A stretch of DNA of 64,000 nucleotides from Erpobdella octoculata (GCA_963978895.1 OZ022242.1:8770114-8834113); one strand, 5' to 3'. Counted from the first letter of the stretch, positions 27,746-43,048 are shown. Numbers and translations are program-made. The notes: generated by a model not told the origin, from the sequence alone.

Positions 27746-27896
27746 TATTATAGCTATCTCATCTCATCTGCCATTTTTTTTCTTCTTGCTGAAACATTTT
27801 ACAGTCCTCCGAACCATACTCATCCGGTTGCCGTTTGAGTTAGGGGTATCAAAAAAGAAATTAACATTGCATTTACTATTAACGTTTTATTTAGGG

Positions 27897-28340
27897 GTAT
27901 CAAAGAGGAAATTAACATTGCATTTACTATTGTTAACGTTTTATTTGTGCTCATTTCGTGAAACACAAAATATTTGTTCATTTAAAAACTAAACTAAAAT
28001 TAAAAGTTGCATTCGTGAACATTTTGTCGTGAACGTTGTGTCGTGAACGTTTTGTCGTGAACATTTTGTCGTTGAACATTTTGTCTGTGAACATTTTGTC
28101 TGTGAACATTTTGTCCGTGAACATTTTGTGCGTGAACATTTTTTGTGAACGTTTTGTCGTGAACGTTTTGTCGTGAACATTTTGTCGTTGAACATTTTGT
28201 CTGTGAACGTTTTGTCTGTGAACGTTTTGTCGGTGTTCATTTTGTCGTGAACATTTTGTCGTGAACGTTGTGTCGTGAACGTTTTGTCGGGAACATTTTG
28301 TCGTTGAACGTTTTGTCTGTGAACGTTTTGTCGTGACACC
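27897..28340 (-). repeat. Right terminal inverted repeat of the MULE
   Basis: Reverse complement of the left arm, including the unit order and the one divergent AATGAACACCG unit. Inverted homology continues inward: 27750-27835 matches 24335-24420. Confidence 0.92.
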
Positions 28341-28349
28341 TTATATATT
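28341..28349 (+). repeat. 9-bp target-site duplication, right copy
   Basis: TTATATATT, identical to 22973-22981. Confidence 0.93.
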
Positions 28350-28657
28350 GATGAAAAACATTGTCGAAGCCAGCATTTTGAATGGCAAGTTCTGAGGCGA
28401 AAGTGTTTTCTTGCCACGGATTCCAATAATTTCTACATAGAAATGAATTCAATTTACAATTAGATTGGCATTTGCAATGACAATTAATAAATCGCAAGGC
28501 CAAACGATGTCTGTTTGTGGCTTAGATTTGGGCACGCCATATTTTTCTCACAAACAATTACCTATACGTGGCATGTTCTTGCGAGGGCAAACCATCCAGT
28601 TTGTTTGTGTTAGCTAAAGATGGTCTGACAAAAAACATTGTTTTTTTATTAAATTGA
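28350..28657 (+). pseudogene. Helitron PIF1-like helicase, C-terminal fragment
   Basis: This continues the domain interrupted at 22981. It reads KNIVEASILNGKF, IPII, AFAMTINKSQGQT (helicase motif with NKSQGQT), CGLDLGTPYFSHKQL, then after a frameshift YVACS, GKPSSLFVLAKDGLTKNIVF and a stop. Several frameshifts and in-frame stops are present (for example near 28395 and 28562). Canonical order is preserved across the insertion. Confidence 0.9.
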
Positions 28658-28773
28658 CAGAATTTGTACATTAAACTTTTATTAAACTTTTAATAAAAAA
28701 AAACTAAAATAATTTATAAGGAAAAACAACGTTTGCTGTGTCAGCTAGTATATTTATAAATTTTGAACTACTG

Positions 28774-30734
<1,961 letters not shown>

Positions 30735-31129
30735 ACTTAGATAAAGTTACAAAATGGCATTCGGCGAAAGACGTAGTTCTGAACGCGTAAAGTAATATGA
30801 AAAGCGGTTTTTGATCTAAAACTGTTAAAAATTAATATTGAAAGAGATTTACAAAAAAAAAAAAGTTTAAACGCCAATAAAATTTGAATTTAAAGACTTT
30901 TACGATTTTGGCGCGATTTCACATTTTTCGAATAATAAGAAGAAATAAATACTTTTAAAAGCTGGAACTTCTAGTAACTCCTTAAAAATACTTATTATTA
31001 ACTATTATTCATAATTCGTTTCTTATTACTCTATTAATTTTTGAGCTTCGAAAAAAAAATCACTTAGATCGTCTAAGTAATGCACTCGACCTGAAGCTCG
31101 AAGTCAATTTCACTTCAGACGTAACATGC

Positions 31130-32080
31130 CTTAGGTTTTGTTGCTTCATATTTTGTTAATAATTTTTTAACCGATTAAGATTTTTTAACGAAATTTTGTA
31201 GGCAATAAATATTGCTATGTTTCTACATAATTCCAAATTTTCAATTTTGTAGCTCAACGTTTAATGTCCAAATAACAATACTTCATAGATGTTAGGTCCA
31301 CAATAGCTTCATTTTATTGGTTTTTCTCAAATAACTTTTCAACCCCTTGAAAAAAATTAACCAAAATTTTACATGTCAAATGTCTAACTAAGATTTAAAA
31401 ATTGTGTTAAAATTGAAGTTTGTAGCTGTACGTTTACAATTAATTTAGAAGTATTTAGTTAATGCTTGAAATTTAAGCAATTTCGTGGCTCGGTTTTTTG
31501 GAAATAATTTTTCAACCAAGCGAAATTTTTTAACCAATTTTTTTCAAATTTTGAAGAAGATAAATTTTAGTGATAATCTGCATTTTTAGTTTTCTAACTC
31601 AACGTTTAGCTGTTTCATTCATAAAAACGATTAATTCAAAATTCGTTAATAGCTTTTTAACCAATTGATGTTTTAAAACCAAACTCATTATTTGCAAAAT
31701 ATTTACGTTTCTAAATAATTATCAAAAATTCAAATTTTGTAGTTAAAGGTTTAATGTCAAATTTGAGCAACAGTATTTTGTATTTTTTTTTGCTAAATCT
31801 ATTCGTTTTTTGCATTTAATTTTTAAATCAAATGATATGTTTCAACCAAACTTGGGGAAATTAAAACCAACATATTGTTTAGTAGTAATCAGAAATTAAA
31901 TTTTTTTAGCTAATCGTATACTTGTTTATGTAATATAAAAACATTTTATTTATTTTTAATAACTCTTTAATCAATTAGACTATTTTAACTAAACGTGATA
32001 TTTTAGAAATTTAAACAGTTTAAAAAAGTTATCCTAGTTTTAATGTTTTAGTTAAGCGTCAATGTTAAATTTAAACTACA
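31130..32080. repeat. Six diverged tandem units of about 130-185 bp
   Basis: Successive blocks each show a TAACTTTTTAACC-like phrase, a TTTTAACCAAA phrase, then TTTGTAGCTNAACGTTTAATGTC, at about 31165, 31330, 31500, 31650, 31815 and 31960. They are old and strongly diverged, with no coding potential. Confidence 0.7.
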
Positions 32081-33779
32081 GTATTACACTGGCTAAACTT
32101 TAAATGGTGAAAATATAAGTATTTTTTTTACAAATATTTGAGATTATAGGTAGTTCTGTCGATCAGCGTTTAGCAAATTCCAAAATTGACATGATTATTG
32201 TGGCGATTTCTGTTACATCGTAGAACTAGCGTGCATCCCAGCACGCCCAGTGCTAATAAAGTTACCAGTGAGCGCGCACTTGCACGCGCTCACATAAAAA
32301 TGTGCTGAAACACTATGAAACGAAGCGAACACCAGCGCACATCACATAAAAAGTTCTGAAGGATGGATGGTAGCGGGAAATTCCAGAGCTAAACGATGCA
32401 CGCATACAGGGTGAAACGCGCCAAAACTTTTAAATGAATGCCACAAATATTACAAACATAATTGGGCCATTATATCGTGCTATGGGCTTTAAATACAACG
32501 TCTCATGCAATACTGTATGTCGCATGTTGACGACGACTATATCCGAAATTCAGACGAAGCGAAGATATGTGGTAGCCCGTCATATGGGGTATTCAGGCGC
32601 GGTCCCACCATTGGGGATGCGTCTCCCCCACCAGCCCAAGAGCTCAATTTTTTCAATGAATAAATACAGTTAAACGTATTACTAAACAACCCCCCGTCAA
32701 ACACCGAATATCTATCCAACCTAGATAGTTATAAAATGCGAAGAAATCTGTGGGCATCAGAATAGCGCAATTAATATCTCATTACTATACCTAAGTAAGA
32801 TATGCATGACCAACCGAAAGCGATTATGTCCTGCCAACCAACAGCTTATAAATTCGGTTTTCTATTCTTCTTTGTTTGCTGGCGCTAATCGTTAAAAATT
32901 TTTAATACAAAATTGAGTGTGTGCGAGTTTAAAACACTAGTTTTTCCATTACCTATATTAATCAAAAAGGGAAAATACCCACTGTTTTCTGTGAAGTCTA
33001 GAGGTGTTATAGCACTTAATTTTATAATTCTTAAATCAGTTTTTGTTTTACTAATTCAATTGCACAAACTCTAATTATTGTGTAAAAGATGTCAAGCAAA
33101 AATCACTAATCAGCAACTTCATTAAGATTACGTCATTCTTTAAATCGGCACCCACTGAGCATTGAGAATGCGAAAGTTCTAGCCAAACCTCTAACTCTGA
33201 ACAACAAGATTGTCATTTATCTACTCGTTCTTTCAAATTCTCGACGAACAAAAATACATTTGAGTCAAACTTGACCAACAAAACTCTCAAATTTTCGTTT
33301 CAAACCATTCAAACCTAACACTATTTGAATATTGCATTTGCGTTTACTGAGGTTGAAGGAAAGTGCATGTTCGTCATTCTATAGACATTAAACAAGTTAA
33401 AATTAGATTACAGACATCTTTTTAATAAGTTTTTTGATTAGGAGATGCTGATGAACTGCGCGCCTTTGCGAAATAATTGTTTTTTTCATAAGGGCACGAT
33501 ATAAATGTTATTTTGTATTGTATTTTTACGGAGATTGAATAGGAACATACACATTTCTTATGTTCAAAAACGCCATTTTCTTACAACACACTCATTACTT
33601 GATGATAACGTTAAAATCTATAAAAAAGAAATATATATAATATAAGACTCCCAATCAACAATGACTTAATCATTCCCTCTTCCAGAAAATCCTGGGACCA
33701 CGCCTCGGGGCTTTCGACACAAACCGCTAAAGTGCATTATGCAGTTCATTCTAAAAGTACAAGTTCAGCTCTCATGGAA
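32081..33779. other. Gene-poor interval with a shared repeat block
   Basis: 32350-32430 (GTAGCGGGAAATTCC, GATGCAC, CCAAAACTTTT) resembles 25385-25460 inside the MULE, so it is part of a dispersed repeat. No gene is recognised. Confidence 0.5.
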
Positions 33780-33827
33780 AAGAGCGTCAATAATGTTTAT
33801 AAACACATAGACACATCTCATACAGAC

Positions 33828-33995
33828 ATAGAGTCAAATAGTTCATTTCATGTACACATGCCATCTTATACAGACATACAGTCAGCTAGTACATTTCATG
33901 CACACATGCCATCTGATACAGACATAGATGTCAACTAGTTTAATTAATACACACATACAATCAACTAGTTCATTTCATACACACATACACGCTTT
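33828..33995 (+). repeat. About four 40-48-bp tandem units
   Basis: Units with TACAGACATA, GTCAACTAGTTCATTTCAT and ACACATGCCATCT. The 68-codon frame over them is a repeat artefact or a relic. Confidence 0.8.
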
Positions 33996-34057
33996 TACTT
34001 CAAACAACGAACCACCGTCACCTGAAAAACAACTCTAAAGGCCCCCAAGAGTTCACT

Positions 34058-34281
34058 GGGATTTAAATCAAGCATACACCATCAGAGAAATATATTCGGA
34101 ATACATTAATTTCCATAAAATTCCTACTCTAAATCAACTTCGTGATGTATTAGATACAAATAAAAAAAGTTTTACAGATTTATGTAACAAAAAGCATATT
34201 GATAGAAAAAATATTGCAGATATAAATAAATTAGAATACGCAATCAAAGCTAAAGTAGTAAGATTTATTGAAAAACAGTAA
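34058..34281 (+). other. Unassigned open stretch without start codon
   Basis: 74 codons beginning DLNQAYTIREIYSEYINF and ending KAKVVRFIEKQ, then TAA. No ATG and no stop interruptions. The composition (Lys, Asp, Asn, amphipathic spacing) looks more protein-like than its AT-rich surroundings. It could be a terminal exon or a relic of an element. No family is recognised. Confidence 0.3.
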
Positions 34282-36085
<1,804 letters not shown>

Positions 36086-36789
36086 TTATTTTTTAATAAT
36101 CTCTTATTTATTGATATAGCACAACAATCAGTGCCACCATTTTAACAACATATTTTAATATATTTGTGTCACAACGACTTCTTTTCTTCATCTTGATATC
36201 AACCAACCTACTACTCACTCATCAACCAATTACAATCGAAATTCGACTCTATTCGTTCCACGTTAAGAAAGGCGTGTTGTCAATGGGGGGAAGGGGGGTG
36301 TTGACGCAGTTGTTCAATGCCACGTTGCCACAACAATTGTGGCATCGGTTCTGTTGTGGCTAAAATAAATGCAAATCTAAACGGCGTAGTATATTGTAGT
36401 TTTTAATATCGTCTTATTAACCACAATGATTTAACGTTATAACCATTAATGATCAAGGATTGTGGTTACTTTTTTAAAATTAATCTTCAAATGTAATCGG
36501 TACAGTTATTTAAATGGAAAAGTAATATGACGTCATGTAAAAGGTTAAACCAGGCAGGTCATGTTAGCAAGTATGACCAGAATAATGGGAATGATAGGGA
36601 TGATGGAGATAATAGGGATGACAGGATAGATGGGGGAAAAATTGAAGATTTAATAAGACGATGATGATCGATACAACTGCTTATTATTATCATTATAATT
36701 ATTATGAATATTGATGTGGATAATAGGGATGATAAGAATGATGGAGAAATTAAAGATTTCTGCTACGATAATGATTGTCAGTAATTGGT
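36086..36789. other. No gene seen
   Basis: 36540-36770 holds loose GGGATGATAG/GGAGATAAT units but no coding signal. Confidence 0.5.
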
Positions 36790-36855
36790 GATGATGATGA
36801 CGACGACGACGACGACGATGATGATGAGGATGATGATGATGATGATGATGATGAC

Positions 36856-36898
<43 letters not shown>

Positions 36899-36906
36899 AT
36901 GATGAT
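36790..36906. repeat. (GAT/GAC)n microsatellite
   Basis: Triplet run. The poly-Asp frame is an artefact. Confidence 0.97.
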
Positions 36907-38138
36907 GACAAAACTATAATATCTTATAATATCTATTATTATTATCCTCATCATAATTAATAATATTGGTATTATTGTTACTCAATTTAAGTTTTTCTTA
37001 TCAGTTGTCTGAACAAAAGCCAGCGCACCTGTTGCTTTTGTGTTGAACTGCGCGCACGAAACCATCATGTGAGGAGTTCGATTCCTCTCTTTTATAGAAA
37101 CTAAATGTTTGATGAGGAAGAAGATTTGTAATCACTGTTCAGTATGTGGAGATCTTTGCATGCGTATTTGCATATGGATTGTGTCGAATCTGAGTCTATA
37201 GGGAAGTGAATTGTGATTTGCTGCATTTGGAACATAGGCAAATGGAATAATTGCATGAATGAATGAATGAACAAATGAACGAACGAACGAATGAATGAAA
37301 AATCGAGTTTATAAATAGTCGACATCTTCTGAAATGTTTTGGAGTTGAATAACGGAATATAGATAACTTATATATTTTTACTAAGCAAGTATTAAACGCT
37401 TTGAACCCGTTTTCATTATTTTATTTAATAAAAATAATAAAAATGATGATGATGATGATGATGAAAGTAAAAAAAATAACTACAAGTCTTTTGATGCTCT
37501 GAGCTAGTTAGCACTATTGGTCAGCGTTTGCATCTGAATGTGAGAGTGTCACCCTGTACGTTTGTTTTGTGTGTGTGTGCTTCTATGTGTGTACATGCGT
37601 GAGAGGATGTGTCTGTTTGTTTGTTTGAATACTGATGATAATGTAGAATAAATGTAGATGTGTTGATCATTCAATCAATCATTGTCATCATAATCATCAT
37701 CACCATCATTAGCTGCTTAACAACAGAAGCATGCAATTATATATCAGTGAGTAATTTATCTGGCGATGAAAGTGTTAAGTGAAATAATGCAATTATCATG
37801 ATGATGATAATGATGATGTTGATGATGATGATGATGATGACGAAAACGACGATGACGATGATGATGACGATGATGTCATTGAACAACATGAATATGCATA
37901 CATGGCTTATTATGCTTATTAAACCATTAATATATGCATACTTCATTGTTATTTTTAAACAATGCCGCCTTGCAATTATATGGGTCATGTTTTTACTGTC
38001 AATATTCATAAGAAATATATGATGTATGAATAAATTCGTCATAAAAATAACACATGCTGTACCATGGACCAGAAGAATAAAAATAAGCCTCTGTAGGTCA
38101 AGTGACAAGGCATTGAGGATAACAAGAAAACATTGGAA

Positions 38139-38170
<32 letters not shown>

Positions 38171-39161
38171 ATGATGATGTTGATGATGGTGATGGTGATG
38201 ATGATTGTGATGGTGATGGTGGTGGTGATGATGATGATGATGGTGATCGTGATCGCGATGGAGATGGTGATGGTGATGATGATGGCGATGAGGATGACAA
38301 AGACGATGGCCGAGTCTTTAAAAAAATTCTTCAATAATATGTAAACCTTAAGCAGACTAAAAAATCAAATATTCCTAAATGTTTTGCTTATTTTTACGTT
38401 GCGAGATCATGTGACCTTCGTCTCCTAATTTCGTGTCACAGATGGCAATGTTTGCCTGACATGATCAACACTCAATCATATATCGTGAGATCGTAAAGAA
38501 CAGATAGAAAAAACAAAGAGGTGCATTAATTGGCTCGGTATGGAATGGGGGGCACGGGGATCAGCCTGATGATCCATGACTTGAACCTTCTTTGTCTTAA
38601 CCTTATTATATTGAATTTATCTTTTCTTATTTTCCAACAAAAGTTTTTTAATATTAATAAATGTCCCACAAGGTAGGGCTCCATTTCAGATTTCAAGATT
38701 AGAAGAGTCGAAGGCAATTGCCATGTTATTTCCATATTAAACGACAAGAGAGATACCCGATATTAGTTGGAAATATTTCAAATGATAAGAGAATGAAAGA
38801 CCATCGGAGAAAACTGGAGAGAAGATCATCAATGAAGTACACTACATCTGTTTTCAATAAAAAGCTGCTAATGATCGCCTCGTGCCGTTAGAGTTTCTTT
38901 CTCCCATCAAAATTTAGCGACGAGTTCACAGAGTTCAAAGAATGGAGATAAGTTTGATGCGAAGTCGGAGTAAGCAGCTTGTTTTAGCCTTTTAGCACCA
39001 ACGTGGCTTCAGCTTTGAAGCTACCAAAAAAAAAAAAAACTATAAACTTGCTTTCCAGCACGTTCCATTGGAATTGAATTGTTTGTTCCCCGACACCTTT
39101 CAATCGAAAAATTACTTTTCCATAAACGCATCCTTGGTAGAATTTTTGAAAAGAGCTGATG
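36907..39161. other. Gene-poor interval with several GAT/GGT triplet tracts
   Basis: Triplet tracts lie at 37443-37464, 37797-37876 and 38138-38300 (GATGAT/GGTGGT/GACGAT mixtures). A (GAATGAAT)-type run lies near 37255-37300. No gene is recognised. Confidence 0.6.
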
Positions 39162-39573
39162 CTTGGGAGCAGGGGCGGATCCAGGGTAGGGGGCGAGGGA
39201 GGCGCGCGCTCCCCTTTGTAGAATAGTTAAAATTAAATTACATTAAACAAATCGTTATACAAATTTAAATTACGTACATAATATTTAGTAAAAAAACTTA
39301 TAAATAACATCAATTTTAAATAAAAGTAAATTTAGCAGAGAGTTAAGCGCTCAATCAATGTATATCAGGGCTGCCCAACCTTTTTATACTAAAGATCTAC
39401 TTTTTTAATTTACTACCTCGGACTTCAATTAGTATAACTTCAGCTTATTTACCTTCATTTTAAAATTTGAAAAAATATATACAAAAAGAATAAAAACATG
39501 ACAAAAAAATTCAAGCAAATAAAAAGATTTATTAATTAATTATAAATTGCTTAAAAACATAAAAAAACATATA

Positions 39574-39762
39574 TTAATGGAATATTTGGTACTGGATTGA
39601 CTTAGCAATTTTGTCAAAATCGGGATTATATGACGACACGGATAATCTTAAACATTGATCAAGGTGAATATCTGTTAAAGAATTTTTGATATCCGATTTA
39701 ATAAGATTCGTGTCTGAAAAAGCGGATTCTGCCAAATATGTGGAACCGAAGCAGGACATCAT
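39574..39762 (-). pseudogene. hAT transposase C-terminal fragment (ZBED/GTF2IRD2-like)
   Basis: Reads MSCFGSTYLAESAFSDTNLI, then SLTDIHLDQCLRLSVSSYNPDF. This matches the C-terminal dimerisation region of the hAT transposases that also gave rise to vertebrate ZBED/FAM200/GTF2IRD2-type proteins (FGSTYLCE.AFS..N.IKS..R..LTDEHL...LRL). BED finger and catalytic domain are absent, so this is a deletion derivative. Confidence 0.85.
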
Positions 39763-39954
39763 TTTAAGTGCTGTACTGTCAAAATTGGGTATTTCTCTTT
39801 TGTATACTTACAAATGTTTGGTTGCGATTGCAAATATAAATTATTTCCATCTCAATATCCATCTGATTTAGGTCAAACATGTGAGCAATTTGATTCTTAA
39901 ATATTCGTATACCAGCGAGAACTAATCTATAAACAAGTGAATAAAAAACACACT

Positions 39955-40225
39955 TTTATTAAACCACATTCTGTTACATAAACAGCGAGCTTATTAGCAT
40001 AGACAATAAATAGTTCGACGAAAATATCACAAATAATTATTTAATTAAATTTTGTCCAATCGATCTGAAAACTTGATAGAATGCATTATTAATTCGTTCT
40101 GAGGTATGTTTACATTTTGAAGTCTCTAGCTCATCGGGAAGTTAGTTTAAATTTGATTGCAAAATTTGACGACAAACAGATAGATAGACAGACAGAGAAG
40201 TCAAGTTAAGTAAAAGTCTGTAAAA
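39955..40225 (-). repeat. Dispersed repeat inside the middle hAT (inverted match to 20485-20765)
   Basis: Contains AGACAATAAATAGTTCGACG and ATCGATCTGAAAACTTGATA, reverse complement of the left copy, plus GATAGACAGACAG. Confidence 0.7.
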
Positions 40226-40425
40226 AAGATGTCGCCCGTGTTAATAAAATGAGAGCTACCCAAAATAAATTTAACTGCAAAGACAGTTTATGTTTCTCAA
40301 TTTAATTAGGTACCATAAATCTTTAATTTCATGCTTAAAAATATTTTTTTAGTTTGCACAATTATTTTTTAAAATTTAATATTTTTAGTTTTTAGTAGAC
40401 GATCGACCGAAATTCGTGTCGCGAT

Positions 40426-41862
40426 TAGGGTTGTTACAGTTACTGAATCTAAAACTGAAACATTCAGTTAACTGAATCTTTTTAGATTCAGTAACTTCAA
40501 CTGAAACTGAAACTGAATCTTTTTTTAAAAACTGTAACTGAAACTGAATCTATTGAGAAAACTGAATATAACTGAATCTTTTAGAATGAATATTTTTTAT
40601 CATTTTATTATATTATTTTTATGTTTGCGGTTAAATGTTTTGATTCTATGGCACGGACGATAACTTCGGTCGAAGTTAGGAATAGTTCTTTCTTTTTGTT
40701 TCGTGTTAGTGTTCTGTTGCTTGCGTTGTTTTTAGAAGATTTTCAATTTTTAGAATTATCAGAATGGAAGATACTTGTGTTAGCAATAACATTGTTATGG
40801 ACGAATCTACCGAGGAAGAAGTATTGTTTATTCAACAAAATGAGTCGGAATCTGCTTTAGGACCTCCAACGAAAAAAGCTAGATTCAACAAAACAAGACC
40901 TATACTAACCCGGTACATAAAAGGTTTACAGGAGTTGTAGCCGATATTAAGGGCAATATTTGTTCTGTAATTTTGAAGGGTAAAAATGTCAAAAATTTAG
41001 AGTCTCACTTGAGGAAGCATGAAATAGAATACGCAGAGTATTTAGAGGAAAAAAATAGCTATGATATCAAAAACACAAAGTAAGTCTATTAAACGACCCT
41101 TTTCACATTTAAAAAACCAGGCAACAATTGAAAACTGTTTTGTTGTTAAAGAACTCAAAAATGACATTAAAAAAGGCTCCAATGCCTATAATAAGGCTGC
41201 CCATGCTATCGCCTCAGCATTTGCTGCAAACAGTTTGCCATTTCTTTTGATCGAAGAACCTTCTATTAAAAATGTGTTTGCAGTTGTGTCGGAAGGTCGT
41301 TTACTAACCTTGCCGAACCGACACGATATATCCACAAAAGTGTCCGAATTAGTAAAAGAATTAAAACGATCTGTTGAATTATCATTGAATTCAGCGAAGT
41401 ATGTGTCAATCACAACAGATGGTCTCGGCCATGTTATTCATCGGTAAGGATGGGAATAACTTGCTATTATTTTGATCGAAACATCAATAAAATAAGAAGA
41501 GCTCTTCTGACTTGTAGAACAATTACGCAACTCATTACAGGCTTTGCTCTTAGCAGATGTCAGCATAATTTGGGTGATGACAAGCTGGAAGCTGAAGTCT
41601 TTTATAAATTCAAGAAAGAATTTTTAAGCTAAATAAATTTTTTAAACATGTTTGTGTTGCAAAGTGTTTTTTATAATAAATTTCTTCTTGGTAGTTTACC
41701 TAAAAAAATTGAGAAAAAAAAAACTGAATCTAACTGTAACTGAAACTGAAACTGAATCTTTAAAAATTCAGTTTACTGAAACTGAAACTGAATCTTTGTA
41801 AAGTTTCAGTTACTTTAACTGAAACTGAAACTGAATCTTTTTTCAAAACTGTAACAACCCTA
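40426..41862 (+). mobile_element. Inner hAT element of the nest
   Basis: Termini TAGGGTTGTTACAGTT and its reverse complement, flanked by the perfect 8-bp duplication GTCGCGAT (40418-40425 and 41863-41870). 1,437 bp. Both subterminal zones (about 40440-40580 and 41720-41850) are arrays of ACTGAAACTGAATC-like units. It carries an N-terminal transposase fragment. Confidence 0.94.
40764..41447 (+). pseudogene. Inner hAT transposase, N-terminal half, frameshifted
   Basis: Start at 40764 (MEDTCVSNNIVMDESTEEEV), then a basic PPTKKARF patch. A frameshift leads to a BED-like finger (GNICSVILKGKNVKNLESHL), in which one expected Cys reads Ile. A further shift leads to the 128-codon frame from 41061 containing AYNKAAHAIASAFAANSLPF and YVSITTDG, the first catalytic Asp of hAT enzymes. 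Everything after is deleted except a short tail (VFYKFKKEFLS) ending at 41632. Not functional. Confidence 0.8.
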
Positions 41863-41908
41863 GTCGCGATCGACTGGTAGATCGCGATTACCGGGTTGGG
41901 CAGCCCTG

Positions 41909-42175
41909 ATGTATATGTATGTATATATATGCTCGTTTCATACATGTATGTATATATATGCTCGTTTCATACATGTATGTATATATATGCTCGTTTCATA
42001 CATGTATGTATATATATGCTCGTTTCATACATGTATGTATATATATGCTCGTTTCATACATGTATGTATATATATGCTCGTTTCATACATGTATGTATAT
42101 ATATGCTCGTTTCATACATGTATGTATATATATGCTCGTTTCATACATGTATGTATATATATGCTCGTTTCAAGC
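41909..42175. repeat. 29-bp minisatellite, about nine copies
   Basis: Unit TATATATGCTCGTTTCATAC plus ATGTATGTA, essentially identical across copies. It begins in the target duplication of the middle hAT. The repeated MYVYICSFHTC frames are artefacts. Confidence 0.95.
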
Positions 42176-42660
42176 ATAAACAATGTTGGATTTCCATTTA
42201 TAGCACACACATTTTACCACTATTATGAAGTTACATTTTAAATTTTTGTGTGAGGGACCAAACCATTATACACGAACACATTTGTAAACAATACATTAAT
42301 AGCAATGGAATAATAAATTTCATCAATTTTTCAGGAAGGGGAACTTCTCTTGCCCCTATGGGCGGGCACTCATGGATGCGCCCCCTTAATAAATTCTGGA
42401 TCCGCCCCTGCTTGGGAGTTTAATCAATTTTTTTAGAAGTAAAAAAAGGTTCGGAAAATTTTATAACATCTTATTCAGATTGGTTAAAATCGGCAAATAA
42501 GCAAAATATAGGAGAATATTTTTTATTAGTTGAAAATTAGAGACAACAAAAGTTTCAAACATTTTTCAAAGTTTCATGTATAAATAATATCTATTACCAG
42601 CTTAGATGAAATAAATCTAGTTAAAAATACTCAAAAATTCAATAATTGTGTAATAACAAA

Positions 42661-42738
42661 GTCATCACCGTCGTCGTCATCGTCGTCGTCATCGTCATCG
42701 TCATCGTCATCGCCATCGTCATCGTCATCGTCATCAAC

Positions 42739-42796
<58 letters not shown>

Positions 42797-42989
42797 CCAT
42801 CACCATCACCATCACCATCACCATCACCATCACCATCACCATCACCATCACCATCACCATCACCATCACCATCACCATCACCATCACCATCACCATCACC
42901 ATCACCATCACCATCACCATCACCATCACCATCACCATCACCATCACCATCACCATCACCATCACCATCACCATCACCATCACCATCAC

Positions 42990-43048
<59 letters not shown>
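42661..43048. repeat. Compound (ATC)n(CATCAC)n(ATC)n microsatellite
   Basis: An imperfect GTCATC start, then ATC, then about 33 perfect hexamers (roughly 42794-42990), then ATC again. The 145-195-codon Asp/Gly and Met/Val frames are artefacts. Confidence 0.98.

Larger units (their letters stand above)
22982..28340 (+). mobile_element. Complete Mutator-like (MULE) transposon with FLYWCH-type finger
   Basis: The 5,359-bp element has long near-identical terminal inverted repeats (left 22982-23402, right about 27897-28340, with homology continuing to about 27750), a perfect 9-bp target duplication and one transposase gene on the plus strand. The extreme ends are GGTTCCACGACAAAAC and GGTGTCACGACAAAAC (right end reverse-complemented). 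Inserted into a Helitron helicase. The transposase has two small lesions, so the copy is recent but probably defective. Confidence 0.93.
22400..28748 (+). mobile_element. Decayed Helitron, split by a Mutator-like insertion
   Basis: Three separated pieces of a Helitron PIF1-type helicase (22424-22699, 22737-22980, 28350-28657) lie in order on the plus strand. They are followed by a 3' end GCTGTGTCAGCTAGT at 28735-28749: a small GCTG/CAGC hairpin, then CTAG, as Helitrons have. The Mutator-like element 22982-28340 interrupts the last third of the helicase. The Rep (HUH) domain is not found upstream, so this is a 5'-truncated or deleted copy. Confidence 0.85.
39366..41908 (-). mobile_element. Middle hAT element of the nest
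   Basis: Termini CAGGGCTGCCCAACC and reverse complement, flanked by the perfect 8-bp duplication ATGTATAT (39358-39365 and 41909-41916). It carries a minus-strand transposase C-terminus, a copy of the dispersed repeat also found at 20485-20765, and the inner hAT element. Confidence 0.94.
39170..42410 (+). mobile_element. Outer hAT element of a three-level nest
   Basis: Termini CAGGGGCGGATCCAG and its reverse complement CTGGATCCGCCCCTG, flanked by the perfect 8-bp duplication CTTGGGAG (39162-39169 and 42411-42418). Its own sequence is only 39170-39357 and about 41917-42410, non-coding and MITE-like. The rest is the middle and inner hAT elements. CAGGGGCGGATCCAG-type ends are typical of animal hAT families. 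Confidence 0.94.

Noticed and set aside
37010..37085. tRNA-like stretch with GAGTTCGATTCCTC
   Set aside because: The B-box-like motif is present, but no acceptor stem or D-arm pairing could be drawn; chance or a very decayed SINE.
41896..42241. Three overlapping 86-110-codon frames with MYVYICSFHTC repeats
   Set aside because: 29-bp minisatellite; because 29 is not a multiple of 3, all frames cycle through the same peptides.
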